A stretch of DNA of 64,000 bases from Esteya vermicola (lineage: Eukaryota; Ascomycota; Sordariomycetes; Ophiostomatales; Ophiostomataceae). Positions 29,613 through 40,392 of the stretch are shown here, piece by piece. The translations under genes were made by a program, and so were the position numbers. How positions within the stretch are numbered: position 1 is the first letter of the stretch; every line of letters starts with the position of its first letter. The notes beneath the pieces were generated by a model that was not told the DNA's origin, ran no database searches, and worked only from the letters and a program-made list of their open reading frames with translations. Where the stretch lies: positions 5,642,001 to 5,706,000 of the forward strand of contig PCDM01000018.1 in the NCBI GenBank assembly GCA_002778215.1, in the 5' to 3' direction.

Positions 29613-32600
29613 TCAATTGGTATTGCCATTCAGACCTATAAAGTTGGTCCATGTACACTTGCATCCCCCTGTACCGCCGTCACTGCCACCAAAGCTGGGA
29701 TTTGATGCATGGTTGACGAGCGTACCGCCAAACTCCAGATTGGCGACGATGATGGTGGCATTGCGATTGTCTTGCACAATGTGCTGCCGGCTGTCGATTG
29801 GCCGTGCAAAGTTTCCCTTTGAGGAAAAGTCGCCGCCGTGCAAGTCCTCGGTCACGGTGATGGGATAGGGGAACGTGCCGGGCTGTGTAGTGTTGGAGCG
29901 CATGTTCATGCTTGCCCCTGCCGTAAGCCCGGCTCCTGTGGCATTGAGCATCCGCGTGTTGTTATCAGATCGCGTCCAGATCTGCACAAGAAAGCGAGTC
30001 TGCAAAAAGGTCACAAGAAGAGCCGCCTCGCTCTCGAGTGATCCGCCGCTGGCGTCCTTGCTGCTATCGGTAGAAGCGTCTTTTGCAATGGATTGCACGT
30101 AAATGGTCTTGGAAAAGTAGTTGTAAAAGCCAAAGTGCTCCGTTGGCAGCCCACGGTCAAAGAGCCGCAACTGCTGCTGGACGGGTAGAGGATGTAAAAC
30201 GGCAGCAGCTCCGGTGCCGTTTTCATTGGTTTCTGACGCTGGGAACGGCAGGCCCGATGCAGAATCCCTCTTGTCAAGTGCGTTCAGTCCAATCGTGCTG
30301 CTGTTCACTGATGACACAAATGTAACATAAAAGGGAGTGGGCTCGCCAGCCTTGCGGTCTGATACTATGCCATCCGTCGTGTTTCCCAAAAACCACATCT
30401 CCTGAAAGGCTGGCAGCGACGGCTGTGGTGTGAATCCGGCGTCAAAAGCGATCTTTGTGGATGTAGTCGTCGTTGTAGCTGACGTGGTGATGGTGGTCTT
30501 GGAAGAACCAGACGAGGCCGCTGCTGCCGTGGTTATCGTCGGCGTTGGTGCTCTGCCATCTGGAGTGTCCCACAGTCTTGCGGAACTGTTATCAAACTGA
30601 ATGTCCAGCACAAAAGTCAGCACATTGGCAGCAAACGGTGCATTGGCTGCTTGCTGCTCCTTGGGCAGCGAGCAGCTCCACAATGTAGTGGGCTGCACGC
30701 AGCCGTTGGCATTGACTGCGTTTTCAGCGCCCACAACCGTTGTCACGCCCGTCGGTATCGGAGGGAAGTCAGTTGTGTTCAGCCAAAAAGAGTACTCGGA
30801 ATTCTTGTTGTGTTTCTTCGTTAGTGTCACGGCCAAAACCACGGCCAGCACAATAACCAAGACCACTCCGCCCACCACTCCAGAGCAGATCCGCCGTCTC
30901 TTGCGCGCCTCACGACCAGGCTTGCGCCCAAAGCATCCGGTATCTGGCATGCAACCACGCCCACGCCAGAGCGACCCTGCCCGACGGGCAATGGCATCCT
31001 CCTTCTCGTGGCGGCGCCGTTTCCGTTCGGCTTTGGTGGCAGTCGTCGTTGAAAACGGCGGAGCAAACCCCGGAAGTACAAAGGCACGTGCTGGCTGACT
31101 CGGCAGTGCCATCCCATCTTGTAGAGTCAATGGCACATTAGACATGTGTATGGCCCCCTGGGATGTCATTGTGTATGTCAGCCCCGGTGATATCGGCCCT
31201 GGAGAAGGCGGAAATTGGGCCCGCAAAGCATGTCCTGGAGGGAAAACAGCCCGGTAGCGGGAGGCTCCTTCAGAACGCGACGGTGATTCGTAGGGAGGAG
31301 GGTCATCTGAGGGGGTTGGGGTCTGATTATCACGTTGTTGATGCTCCCCTGTCTCCCACCTAGACAACTCACTAGGTACCACAGTTGGTACCACGGTAGG
31401 TACCATAGAAGCTGCACGGGAGTGCAACGGCGTCTCCCCATTTACAGCTTCGGTAGAGGTCTCCGTGTTGCTTCGGGATCGGATATCATGACCGGTATTG
31501 GCGGCAGCAGTCGAAATTCCAAGGGCAGGTCTATTTGTTTCGACGGGCACAACACTTGTGCTAGCCTCTTGCTTCTCATCCGGACTGTTCTTCCACCAGC
31601 CATCCGGACTCTGAAGCAGCGGAGAAACCTGGGAGACGGAGACGGCTTGACTTGCAATGTGTGGTAGGACAGGCACTCGAGGAACAGGTGGCGCAGCTTG
31701 TTCTGTGATGGCCCTTGCAGATGCTGGGGTCAGGGGAGACGTCGTCTTGGCCGAAAATGGACTGTTTGAATTCTCAGAAAAGGGTGTCCTCACGTGGTCC
31801 CACCAGCCCGATTGTCTCGGATTGCTAGTCACCACGGACGGTGCCTGTGTTGTCCGGCTTAGACGAGAATGCCAGTGGGATGGCAGAGAATTGCCGTCCT
31901 CTTCAAAGAGGGTAATAGGAGTTCCACTATCGCTGCTTTCCACACTAGAAACTCTATGATTGTAGATCTGAGCAAGGTATGTCTGCGGAACAGCTGGGAC
32001 GGGAGGCACATCTCCCTGAGGAATCGGGTGATCTGGCTGCGAGTATACGCTCGATGCCACTCGGGAAACGGCTGCACTGAGGGGGGATCCATCCTCCGTA
32101 TCAGGAGACCACACTGACTTTATGGGGGCCTCGGGAGATAGCTGCTGTCGTTGGATCGGCTTTGGCTGTTGCTGGGGGGGAATAATGTTGGACATGTATC
32201 GAGATAGATCAATGGCCGATTCTGCCGTTGCTGTTTGAGGCGTTTCGGTCCGGCTTGCAAGATCGTCTTCTGGCAAGCTGATACCTATAACAATAGGCCG
32301 ATCGTTTGGAGAGAGGTCGGGAATGGTGCCTTCAGTCCTCCTTGAACCTTTGCCAGCGGCCCTCTCTGTGTCTGGGGATCCAGCATTGGAACTGTTTGCC
32401 CGTCGTCGTAGCCAATGCCAGCTGCCCACCGATGAATCTGATGGTCGACCTTCTAGAGCCCTCAATGCAGCTGCGTCCACAAATTTTCCTCTTCTACCCT
32501 CAGTCACAGACTTTTGTTGTTGTTGCTGTTGCTGCTGCTGCTGTTGCTTGCGAAATTTTGTCATATCCGTAACCAGACGGATTCCCGCCTTTGCATTCTG

Positions 32601-32972
32601 AGCCTTTTGCCGAGCACGAGACTTTGGCCGGAGAGACTTTTGTACCGGAGCACGCATAGAAGCTTGCGGTGAGGGTGTCGTCGTTGCCGCTGCCACATTC
32701 TGACCTACTGTGTTGATGGCCAGCCTTGAGGTGAGATCGCGGCCGCTGGCAGCATGCGATTTGGGCCGCCGTAGGGGAGAGCTCGACGGGTCTGGAGCAG
32801 CCAGTTTGAGGAGAGGGCCGTCGTACGGATGGTCATTGCCGTGGCTGTGCTGCTCTTTTTCAGCTCCATCGCTCTCCCAGTCTTCCCAGTCTTCATGTTC
32901 TCGGTAGCATTCGTCTGGGCCGTCAAAGAGTGTCTTGAAGGGGTCGTTGTTTAATGATTGTGATTCGTTCAT
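29613..32972 (-). CDS. Large single-pass membrane protein with disordered N-terminal region
   Basis: An intronless 1119-aa frame. The first 690 residues are low-complexity and Ser/Pro/Thr-rich, with an acidic start (DWEDWESDGAEKE), a glutamine tract (about residues 140-152) and basic clusters. One transmembrane helix (about 695-718, around VVGGVVLVIVLAVVLAVTLT) is preceded by RKRRRIC, favouring a cytosolic N-terminus. The following 400 residues have several Asn-Ser/Thr sites, CVQPTTLWSC, a Thr/Ser-rich hinge and folded-looking blocks such as WFLGNTTDG and FGFYNYFSKTIYVQS, so the C-terminal part is probably extracytosolic and glycosylated. I believe this is a conserved Pezizomycotina architecture but cannot name a function. 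Codon use and length make it a real gene. Confidence 0.8.
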   Translation of the reverse strand: MNESQSLNNDPFKTLFDGPDECYREHEDWEDWESDGAEKEQHSHGNDHPYDGPLLKLAAPDPSSSPLRRPKSHAASGRDLTSRLAINTVGQNVAAATTTPSPQASMRAPVQKSLRPKSRARQKAQNAKAGIRLVTDMTKFRKQQQQQQQQQQQKSVTEGRRGKFVDAAALRALEGRPSDSSVGSWHWLRRRANSSNAGSPDTERAAGKGSRRTEGTIPDLSPNDRPIVIGISLPEDDLASRTETPQTATAESAIDLSRYMSNIIPPQQQPKPIQRQQLSPEAPIKSVWSPDTEDGSPLSAAVSRVASSVYSQPDHPIPQGDVPPVPAVPQTYLAQIYNHRVSSVESSDSGTPITLFEEDGNSLPSHWHSRLSRTTQAPSVVTSNPRQSGWWDHVRTPFSENSNSPFSAKTTSPLTPASARAITEQAAPPVPRVPVLPHIASQAVSVSQVSPLLQSPDGWWKNSPDEKQEASTSVVPVETNRPALGISTAAANTGHDIRSRSNTETSTEAVNGETPLHSRAASMVPTVVPTVVPSELSRWETGEHQQRDNQTPTPSDDPPPYESPSRSEGASRYRAVFPPGHALRAQFPPSPGPISPGLTYTMTSQGAIHMSNVPLTLQDGMALPSQPARAFVLPGFAPPFSTTTATKAERKRRRHEKEDAIARRAGSLWRGRGCMPDTGCFGRKPGREARKRRRICSGVVGGVVLVIVLAVVLAVTLTKKHNKNSEYSFWLNTTDFPPIPTGVTTVVGAENAVNANGCVQPTTLWSCSLPKEQQAANAPFAANVLTFVLDIQFDNSSARLWDTPDGRAPTPTITTAAAASSGSSKTTITTSATTTTTSTKIAFDAGFTPQPSLPAFQEMWFLGNTTDGIVSDRKAGEPTPFYVTFVSSVNSSTIGLNALDKRDSASGLPFPASETNENGTGAAAVLHPLPVQQQLRLFDRGLPTEHFGFYNYFSKTIYVQSIAKDASTDSSKDASGGSLESEAALLVTFLQTRFLVQIWTRSDNNTRMLNATGAGLTAGASMNMRSNTTQPGTFPYPITVTEDLHGGDFSSKGNFARPIDSRQHIVQDNRNATIIVANLEFGGTLVNHASNPSFGGSDGGTGGCKCTWTNFIGLNGNTN
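32512..32552 (-). repeat. CAG/CAA tract encoding polyglutamine
   Basis: TTG/CTG triplets on the + strand give eleven or more consecutive Gln codons on the minus strand, within the disordered region of the large membrane protein. Confidence 0.9.
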
Positions 32973-35227
32973 GGTTGCGTTGTATCAGAAGATACCGTAA
33001 AAGGGTATAAAAAGAAAATGGAATAAGAAAATGAGAAAAAGTAAAATGGTCAACGAGAAAATCAAAATGTAAGTATGCCTTGAAAATTCAGCTCGTCTTC
33101 TATAGAACAATCGCCAAAAAGGGTCTTATTGTTCTATTGAGGGAGGAACAATGAATAGGACAGCGCCAGCTAATGAAAGACCGGATGAAAAGAGAAAAAA
33201 GCGTGATCAAAATGACCAAAAAAAAACGTCAAAGATCAAAGAATTAATAAAAAGCCAAGGAACCCGGCTGGTAAAGAGAGACGAGCCTGTCGTAAAAGAG
33301 AGAGAATCGATGCACCTTTGTCCACGACGGGAAAGGAGAAGACGAGGCAGAAAAGGAAGGGAAAGGAAACAGGGAAAAGGAAAGGAAACTGGGAAAAGAA
33401 GGGCAGGGGAAAGAAGGACAAGAAAAGAGCGAATGCAAGGTAACGAAAAAAAGCAGTCGTACACCTGTTCGAGACCAAAATATCGACCGCCAGTCGTTTC
33501 GACGAGACACGAAGAGGCAGTCCTCCCCGTACTTGTACCCATCTAGGCTCGCACACGCTTGCCCGATGGATGTCCATCCAGGCCACACTCAAACCGTACC
33601 CATGTCCCTGGCCGCTGGCCGTGGCATCATGACTGCTCGACCTCTGCTCAACATCTTCTTCTCGCTCCCCTCCTCCTCCTCAATTTGGCCATTTAGGCGA
33701 CCAGGCGCATGTGCATGAGCAGGGGTGGTGGGAGGGTTCCACTACATGGAGGTGGGATGCATGGAATGGACTGGCTGGCAGGAGACATCTCGCCAGTCGG
33801 ACAAGAAATCGAAAAGACCACTTCTGCTCCGAGCTGGGAAGACGATGAAGATTGGGGTTCCTGATCTCCTGTTGGCTCCACTGTCGCGCTGTGGTTTTTG
33901 GTCTTGCTCGTACTGCGTACTCCGCATGCTAAATATAACGGCACCCCAGCTCTCCTCATGGAGACAAGTGCGTTCTGCCATGCTCTCCAAGCGAAGACCA
34001 ATCTCTTGGGGACGGGGGCTCATTCGTCATCTGCGCAGAGAGACGAGAAGAAGCCGAATCTCTCATGTATGAAGTAAGCGCCGCCGAGACCGAAAGCGAT
34101 CCTGTTATTGGTCGATGCGTAGCCGCCGTACTGGGGGGGAGGGTCCCGTCTGCTGCTGCTGTTTTCATTCCAGCAGGGGTTCACGAGGGTTTGGGCGCCT
34201 ATGAGATGCTGGGTGGAAGCGCTGGAGTCGTCTGTCGTGTTTGTATCATTTTGGATAAAAAAAAGACGAGACGCGACAATGGATTCCGGGTTGGTGCCTT
34301 CCCGACTGGCTCTGTCCAAATTGGAAAGCGCGATCCAGCTGCATCAGAACCACGCGTACTATTGGTATGCACATGTACGTATGAATAATATTAGGCAGGT
34401 ACCCGTACGCAGCAGATGCACGCAACTGCCGTTTTAATTTTATTTCGGGCGCTCCTTCCTCTTGGCTGCATCAACAGCGCCTGTGCATCTTCTCGATTTG
34501 CTTTTTGCAGTTGTTGGCCGTTAATAATATTGCCCCATTGTACACGGCAGAGCAAGACAGGCGCTAATACTGTAGAAACCAATTAGTCACAGGTGGTACC
34601 TGAACTGAAAAAGGTACGAGTCAGTGACGCGATCCGTTCCTTCCCTCTTCCGTTGGCAATGACGTGCTACTCTGCGGCGTATAATTTTGCCCATAGAAAC
34701 GAACAGGATCGCACCCAAACAGTAGCAAGACCAATGGCAACAGATCTCTCCTTTCTTGCGATTCGGACACTGGAGACACTGCTGACTGAGAAGGGACCCA
34801 GTTGACGGGGGCACCCAAAACCGCTGGCTGCACCCGTTTCCACTAGGCGTCCTTGGCATCGCCTTGCCAAGACGAGCACGAGGCTCTGCGACAGACGTCA
34901 TCTGTTGGATGAGCTTGCAAGCGATGATCGACTCTATCTCAGTCCCTTGTACAACTGACCAGTTTTCCAATCCATGCAGCTTCCAATGGATATGAATTGA
35001 CAAACATGAACATCATCAGACACGAACAAGCGCAGCGATACATCGTCCATTCAATTGGCTACATCCGTTCGTTCTTTAAGCTACCAGATTCGTAATAGTT
35101 CTCCCGTAGATCTCCCCCCTGCGACATCGACATTCGACATCCGAAAACCCCTCTCTATTCACGGTCGTGAAGAGAACAAAATGTATTTCATATCCTTCAT
35201 CCCAAGAGTGTTTGTCATGCGAAGCAT
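32973..35227. other. Intergenic region, no gene recognised
   Basis: The stretch 33150-33450 is strongly purine-rich on the + strand (pyrimidine-rich on minus), consistent with the leader or promoter of the large minus-strand gene. From 33550 to 35200 several short frames exist, but none has a recognisable domain or a convincing splice set. Confidence 0.45.
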
Positions 35228-35487
35228 TTAGCAGCAAGCGCAGCTCTCCTCGCAGCCGCAGCAGCCGCACTCCTCGAAGAAGCCGCCGCGCATCGACACG
35301 GAAGAGTCCATCTCTGGCTGGGCCTGCATAGCCTAGAGAGAGAGAAAGAGTCAGCAATCCCCACAGGAAACGGATGTTTGGACGCGGGAAGGGAAAAAGA
35401 GAGAGAACATACCGGCTGCTCCGTGACGACGTTGTCAGTGTTGACAGCCATCGGCTGCTGGGGCTGAGGTGCATCCATGGAAGGCAT
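35228..35487 (-). CDS. Small cysteine-rich CYSTM-like protein (59 aa)
   Basis: Two exons, 35487-35413 and 35332-35228 (descending), split by an 80-bp intron with donor GTATGT and acceptor CTCTAG, in phase. The product begins MPSMDAPQPQQPMAVNTDN, a Pro/Gln-rich head. It ends in GGFFEECGCCGCEESCACC, a short hydrophobic-cysteine cluster like the C-terminus of CYSTM-family tail-anchored stress proteins. The tail here is shorter and more acidic than in classical CYSTM proteins, so the family label is tentative. CYSTM proteins are membrane-associated and linked to metal or oxidative stress in yeast and plants; any such role here is inference. Confidence 0.7.
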
Positions 35488-38400
35488 TTTGGAGATGGCG
35501 TGGAAGTGATGAAGATTAACTCGCAGTGCGTGAAATCATAAAAGAGCTTGGTATTTTTGATTGGATGAATAAACAGATATGGATGTCCAGAGTTGTGATG
35601 ATGGGAGAAACGAGGAAAGAAGAAGAGAAAGAGAAAGAGAAAAAGACAAGCGGTGAAAAGAGACGGCGGGGGACTACTTATTTACCCACGGAGCGTGCGA
35701 GTAAGCTTCGCCTTCCTTCTCAGGTACCTCGGCCACAGCCACGTACTCGTACTCTGTACACACTCCTCAGAGTTGTTGCGACCTAACGACGTCAGCTACG
35801 TGGTATGATAGGGCCAGGAGGCCGCTACCTGACTTCTGTAACAGTCCCCCGTTGGAGAAAGAGGGGCGGTCTGCTTTCATAGGGAATGGGACGGGAGGGA
35901 ACCAGGTGAGAAGAGGGGAATTCGGGAGTCCTCGTGCTGGTTATTCGCTCGGATCTTTATTTTTGCATGGGTTCTGTGCAAACGATAGGGTAACAAGTTG
36001 AAAAACTAGCCAAAAAGAGGGAAATCTGATTACGAGGAGAGGCCAGTGTCCCCGGAGAGCCTACTCGTGCCATGAATGTATCTGGCCAGCTTTGCGGATG
36101 TGCGGAAGGAAAGGTGTAGGATAATGTGAACAGCAGCGGCCAATTGCTACTCTCATCTTGTTCACTTTTCTTTTCTCTTTTTCCACCTTTTTTTTTCTTG
36201 ATGCTTGAATTTCTACTCTCATTTCCATACACTCCGTAGTCTTTTCCACTTCTGCTTGCTGTCCGCAGTATCCACCTAGCCCAAATCAGCAGCTGCAGCT
36301 ACATCAGTAGCTGCACGTGCATTGTTCTGTCTGCAAAGGGTCTGGATGCCACGCCAGCGCCGTATCGTACGAGGATGGAGACGTTGGGTATGATTGACGA
36401 GACGAGCAGCAATGCTGACCAGGGTGAAGGAAGGACTGAAAAAACAGGATGAAATAGGATGGGCAGCCAGGTCGGGTCGCTAGACACCCGGAGATCTACG
36501 GGCGTCTCGACGGATGGATAATATGCATTTGCACGCTATGCCGGGAAAGGTGTACAAGTGGAAAAGCGGCATTGCATCCTGGCACTCGCACAATATTACT
36601 CTATCAATCACAGACTAATGCACAGCTCTGCAATAGGGTGGTACATGTTCAATACGAGTATAAAGTAGTGTACCAGTACTAGCCAAGAACAATGGTGCAG
36701 CCACGTGTCAGCCACACGTTCTGGTATACGTAGTTACGCAGTAATGCTCCTGCTGGCTTTGCATCACTGCTGAAGAAAGGAAAGGCTGTCAGAAAAGGAC
36801 TGCCATTCATTAGCCTTGTAAGCTAGGCTGACATCACTTGGCGAAATGAATAGCCACACGCGGTGGTCAGCCACAGACTCCGTCGTCATATCAGAAACTA
36901 CGCATACGGAGTAATAGAGCAGGGCCACCTCTTAGGGGCACTGCGTATATGCTGTGAGACTGTTCTTTTCCTTGTCTCACCATATTTCCCCTTTCTTCTC
37001 CAAAGACGGCGTCTGACTTTTCTGTTGTTCCGTTCTCTCCATTGTACTAAACATATTGCACGGTTTCTGCTGTGTGACAAATGTGAGCTCAAAGTGACAT
37101 GACAGACGGCCTGCTCCTACATGGCTGTCCTGGACGCGCGTCTTGAACTTCCCCAGAAACAAGCCATTCTCCGGGGTGTGAGAGAACGTTTTACGGCAGA
37201 AAAGTAATACCGTCTATCACGTCCCTGATTTACGGAGTACCGAACTCCGGAGCGCCCGAAAGCTACGACAGCGGCGCCGACATGATTTTGTGGAACACGT
37301 GATCAAGTTTGTCTACCTGGTTGAAGGATTTCCGCACAGTATAAACTCATCAACATGATTCTGGTAACTTTGTAATCAAAGTCTCATTTGCATCTTGCCA
37401 ACTGCCGACACGATTTGACTTGGCCACAGTTATTGCCTCTATTTAATTATACTCTCTTTTTGCCCATACTATCCGTCGATAGAACGTCAAGAGGCAAAAA
37501 CCTTCTTTTGACTTTTGCCGACCGGCTGCAAGAATGGCAAAAAGAGGCGGTAATAGTTTGGAGGCGAGAAAGACTGCACGAATGCAGTGGCATTTTGAAT
37601 GAATGTACATCACATACTACTCGTATGCAGAAGAAATATTTGTACTGCGTACACGTAGTAACTTTGAAACAAAGCACCTTGGCCATAGCAACTCATGCAA
37701 GCCTCGAAGACGTACGAGGATTCGTGCTTTTTTTTTCGCCATGGATTTTGGCCGGCGTTCTTTCAAAAAGCCCACTTGTAATTTATCGGTGGGGGCAGTA
37801 CTATTTTCAGGGAGATTTGCGTCTGAACAAGTACGAGAGCGACCAGGGCAAAAAAAAAAAAAATATAAAATACGGAGTAGAAAAACAACATGTAATAAAA
37901 TAAAATAAAAATGCAATAAGAACATAAAGAGTGGAATCGTACTATGTACTAACTATACATTTTAGCCTCTTGTTGATATGCTGCAGCCAAGCTCACTACT
38001 ACGCAGCTATAGCTGACCTAATCCGATAGCGATAGACCCATATCGACAGAATGCCATTGCTCTTGTTGAAGACACGCCAATCTTACATAGTACGAAAAGT
38101 ACGCTTGTACCAGTACTTGCACAGATACGAAGTAGAGATACGCTTGCCATTGCTGCCGTGCTGATTTCTGCCCGTATTTTTATCCACAAAGTAACGTAAT
38201 ATGACCAAATTTGTCTGTGATAGTGAGAACTCACACATGGACAGTCTGAGCACTGTTACTCCATGCGTTGCACACACACACTTCTCCCTTTTTTTCTCAT
38301 TTCCTTTTTTTTTGCATCTCCTTTCCAGGAGTGCATTTCTCAGGGGCTGGACGCCTGTGGACGCGACGCTAAGTACTAGGATCCTTGAATAAGGGGACCA

Positions 38401-40392
38401 AAAGTATTAATAGGGACGACGAGAGTGGGGGTAGGTGCAAGCACAATGTACACTAGCACGAAATCTGAGTAGAGACTGTGCGAGTTGGGATATTCTATAT
38501 TCCGCACCGTATACAAGCGTGCTCGAGGTGTGCGAGGCAAGAGGCCAGGTAGCTAGATATACAGTGTACTTTGGATCTTGCCATGTTTTCATACTGTGTG
38601 CAATATTCGTACTCAATTGGCTGTACGAGGATACGAAGAGGACGATTACGAAGTAGGAGCACGAGGACGGCCGTATCAGCAGATCCGGCAATGTGGCCAA
38701 AACCGGCGGCATCGGATGTGCAATATTAACGGATGTGCAAGAGAAAAAAATGGCTGCTCTTCCCGCGGCGCGCGATAACGTCGTGCTAAGTACTTAGGAT
38801 TTCGTGCGCCCGCTATCCTTGGCTCCTTCCTCTACTACTCGTACATAGTATACGTACTGCGAACATAGCACGGCGAAATACGCAGAATGGATGCCCCGTA
38901 ATATTATATTAAAAGTTAAATAACGAGCAGATAACACAGTACGCCATGCGTCATGAAAGAAAAAAGACGGAAGGAGCCCCCCAAAGAAGAAAGTGCAAGC
39001 CATGCGAAGCTTCCTTGATCGCTCGTATTCCCACCGCCGCTGACATTTTATTTGTTTACTCTGTAACTTTCTTTATCTTTTTTTTTCCTCTCGCGTACAT
39101 AGTACGAGAGCACAGCAAATCTCACATTGCCTGCAGTGACACCATTCGGACGCTGCAACCAAGCACAGTGGGATTCTGACCGACCCGCTGTACCGGATAC
39201 TCTACCAAAAGGACAGACAACAAAGACACCGCTGCAAAGCTCCAATTTGCTTCTATTTTTCTTTTTTTTTTCTTTCTAGTTTTCCGTTTATCAATTTTTA
39301 AATTTTCTCTCTTTTCTTTCATTCTCTCTTCCGGCTTCCATGCGATCAGCCTTTATATATCCATAGCCAAAGCACTCTCGCTCGACCGGGCACGGGATCT
39401 GGCATTTCCACACTTCCACATTCCCACAGTCCAGACACGACGAGGCCACACACAGCTACGTTTGTACGAGTACTCCATCGGTGTACTCCTGCACTATCAA
39501 CTCAAACCCACCCACTTTGGCATCGCTTCGGAGACGCCACATTGCCTCTTCTTCTCCAAGAGATCGGCCCTCATCTTTTGACGACACAAGCTAAGGGATC
39601 GCCCTAAAAGCCAACGGTGCCAACGCAGATTCCGCTGAAATAACAAGGGAGGGATACACATAGTAAAGGGAAAAGACGAGGTCGCAGGGCGAAGACTGGA
39701 AAATTAAAAAAGAAACAGAAAAAAGGGACAAAACAGAAAAAAAAAACAGAAAAAACTGGAGACTTTTTCGTGACAACTCTAGCGCTTGTTTCTGCTTCCA
39801 AGATCTTGGCTGTCCCTCTTGCCTTTTCTTCGGGTTTCTCTTCTTCTTCGCTCCTGTCTCGCAACACTCTCTTTCCTCTTTCGACACATCTATCTGGTCT
39901 CTGCTCCCTCGGTCCTTTCCTGTCATCCTTCGCTCCTTCTCGCCTTTCCTTCGACCCTTTCTGTCCGTGACCGGTGTGGCTCCCGTGCCATTCTGGCTCC
40001 ACGGATACCACTACCAGAACGCTGGCTTCTACGCTTTCTACCGCGTCCTCCTCTTCCTTTAGCGACCGACCTGCTCGATCCCACCGTCGTCGCTCCTCCA
40101 GCATCGGCCCGTCGCCTTTGCCTCTGGACGAGAACAACGCCCCCCATTACTTGGGGGTCAACAGCCGGCAGGGTCCCCTCCCCCCCATACCAGGTATGCA
40201 GTTTCAGTCCTCCAACCTCCTTTGGCGGCCAGCTCGAGAGAGAGCAGAAGAGCAAGAACCACAAAAAGACAAGAAACACAATGGCACCGTTTCTTCTGTC
40301 TGACGTGTCGTTGTTTTATCTCCTGGCCGTATGCCTCCATTCACCCTTTCCCAGCTGACCTTTCTTTTTTTGTCACAGGCACCCCAAACGTC
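35488..40392. other. 4.9-kb gene-poor, AT-richer region
   Basis: No convincing coding sequence up to about 39.9 kb. Three of the window's five exact TACGGAGTA words lie here (36905, 37231, 37871), together with many TACTCGTAC-like words and poly-A or poly-T runs. The last 500 bases carry the CT-rich leader of the GT34 gene and a probable leader intron (40196-40379: donor GTATGC, branch GCTGAC, acceptor CACAG). Decayed mobile DNA is possible, but no termini or domains were seen. Confidence 0.5.

Noticed and set aside
35488..39900. A degraded transposon in the gene-poor block
   Set aside because: No terminal repeats, target-site duplications, transposase or reverse-transcriptase fragments could be seen; AT bias and repeated words alone are not enough.
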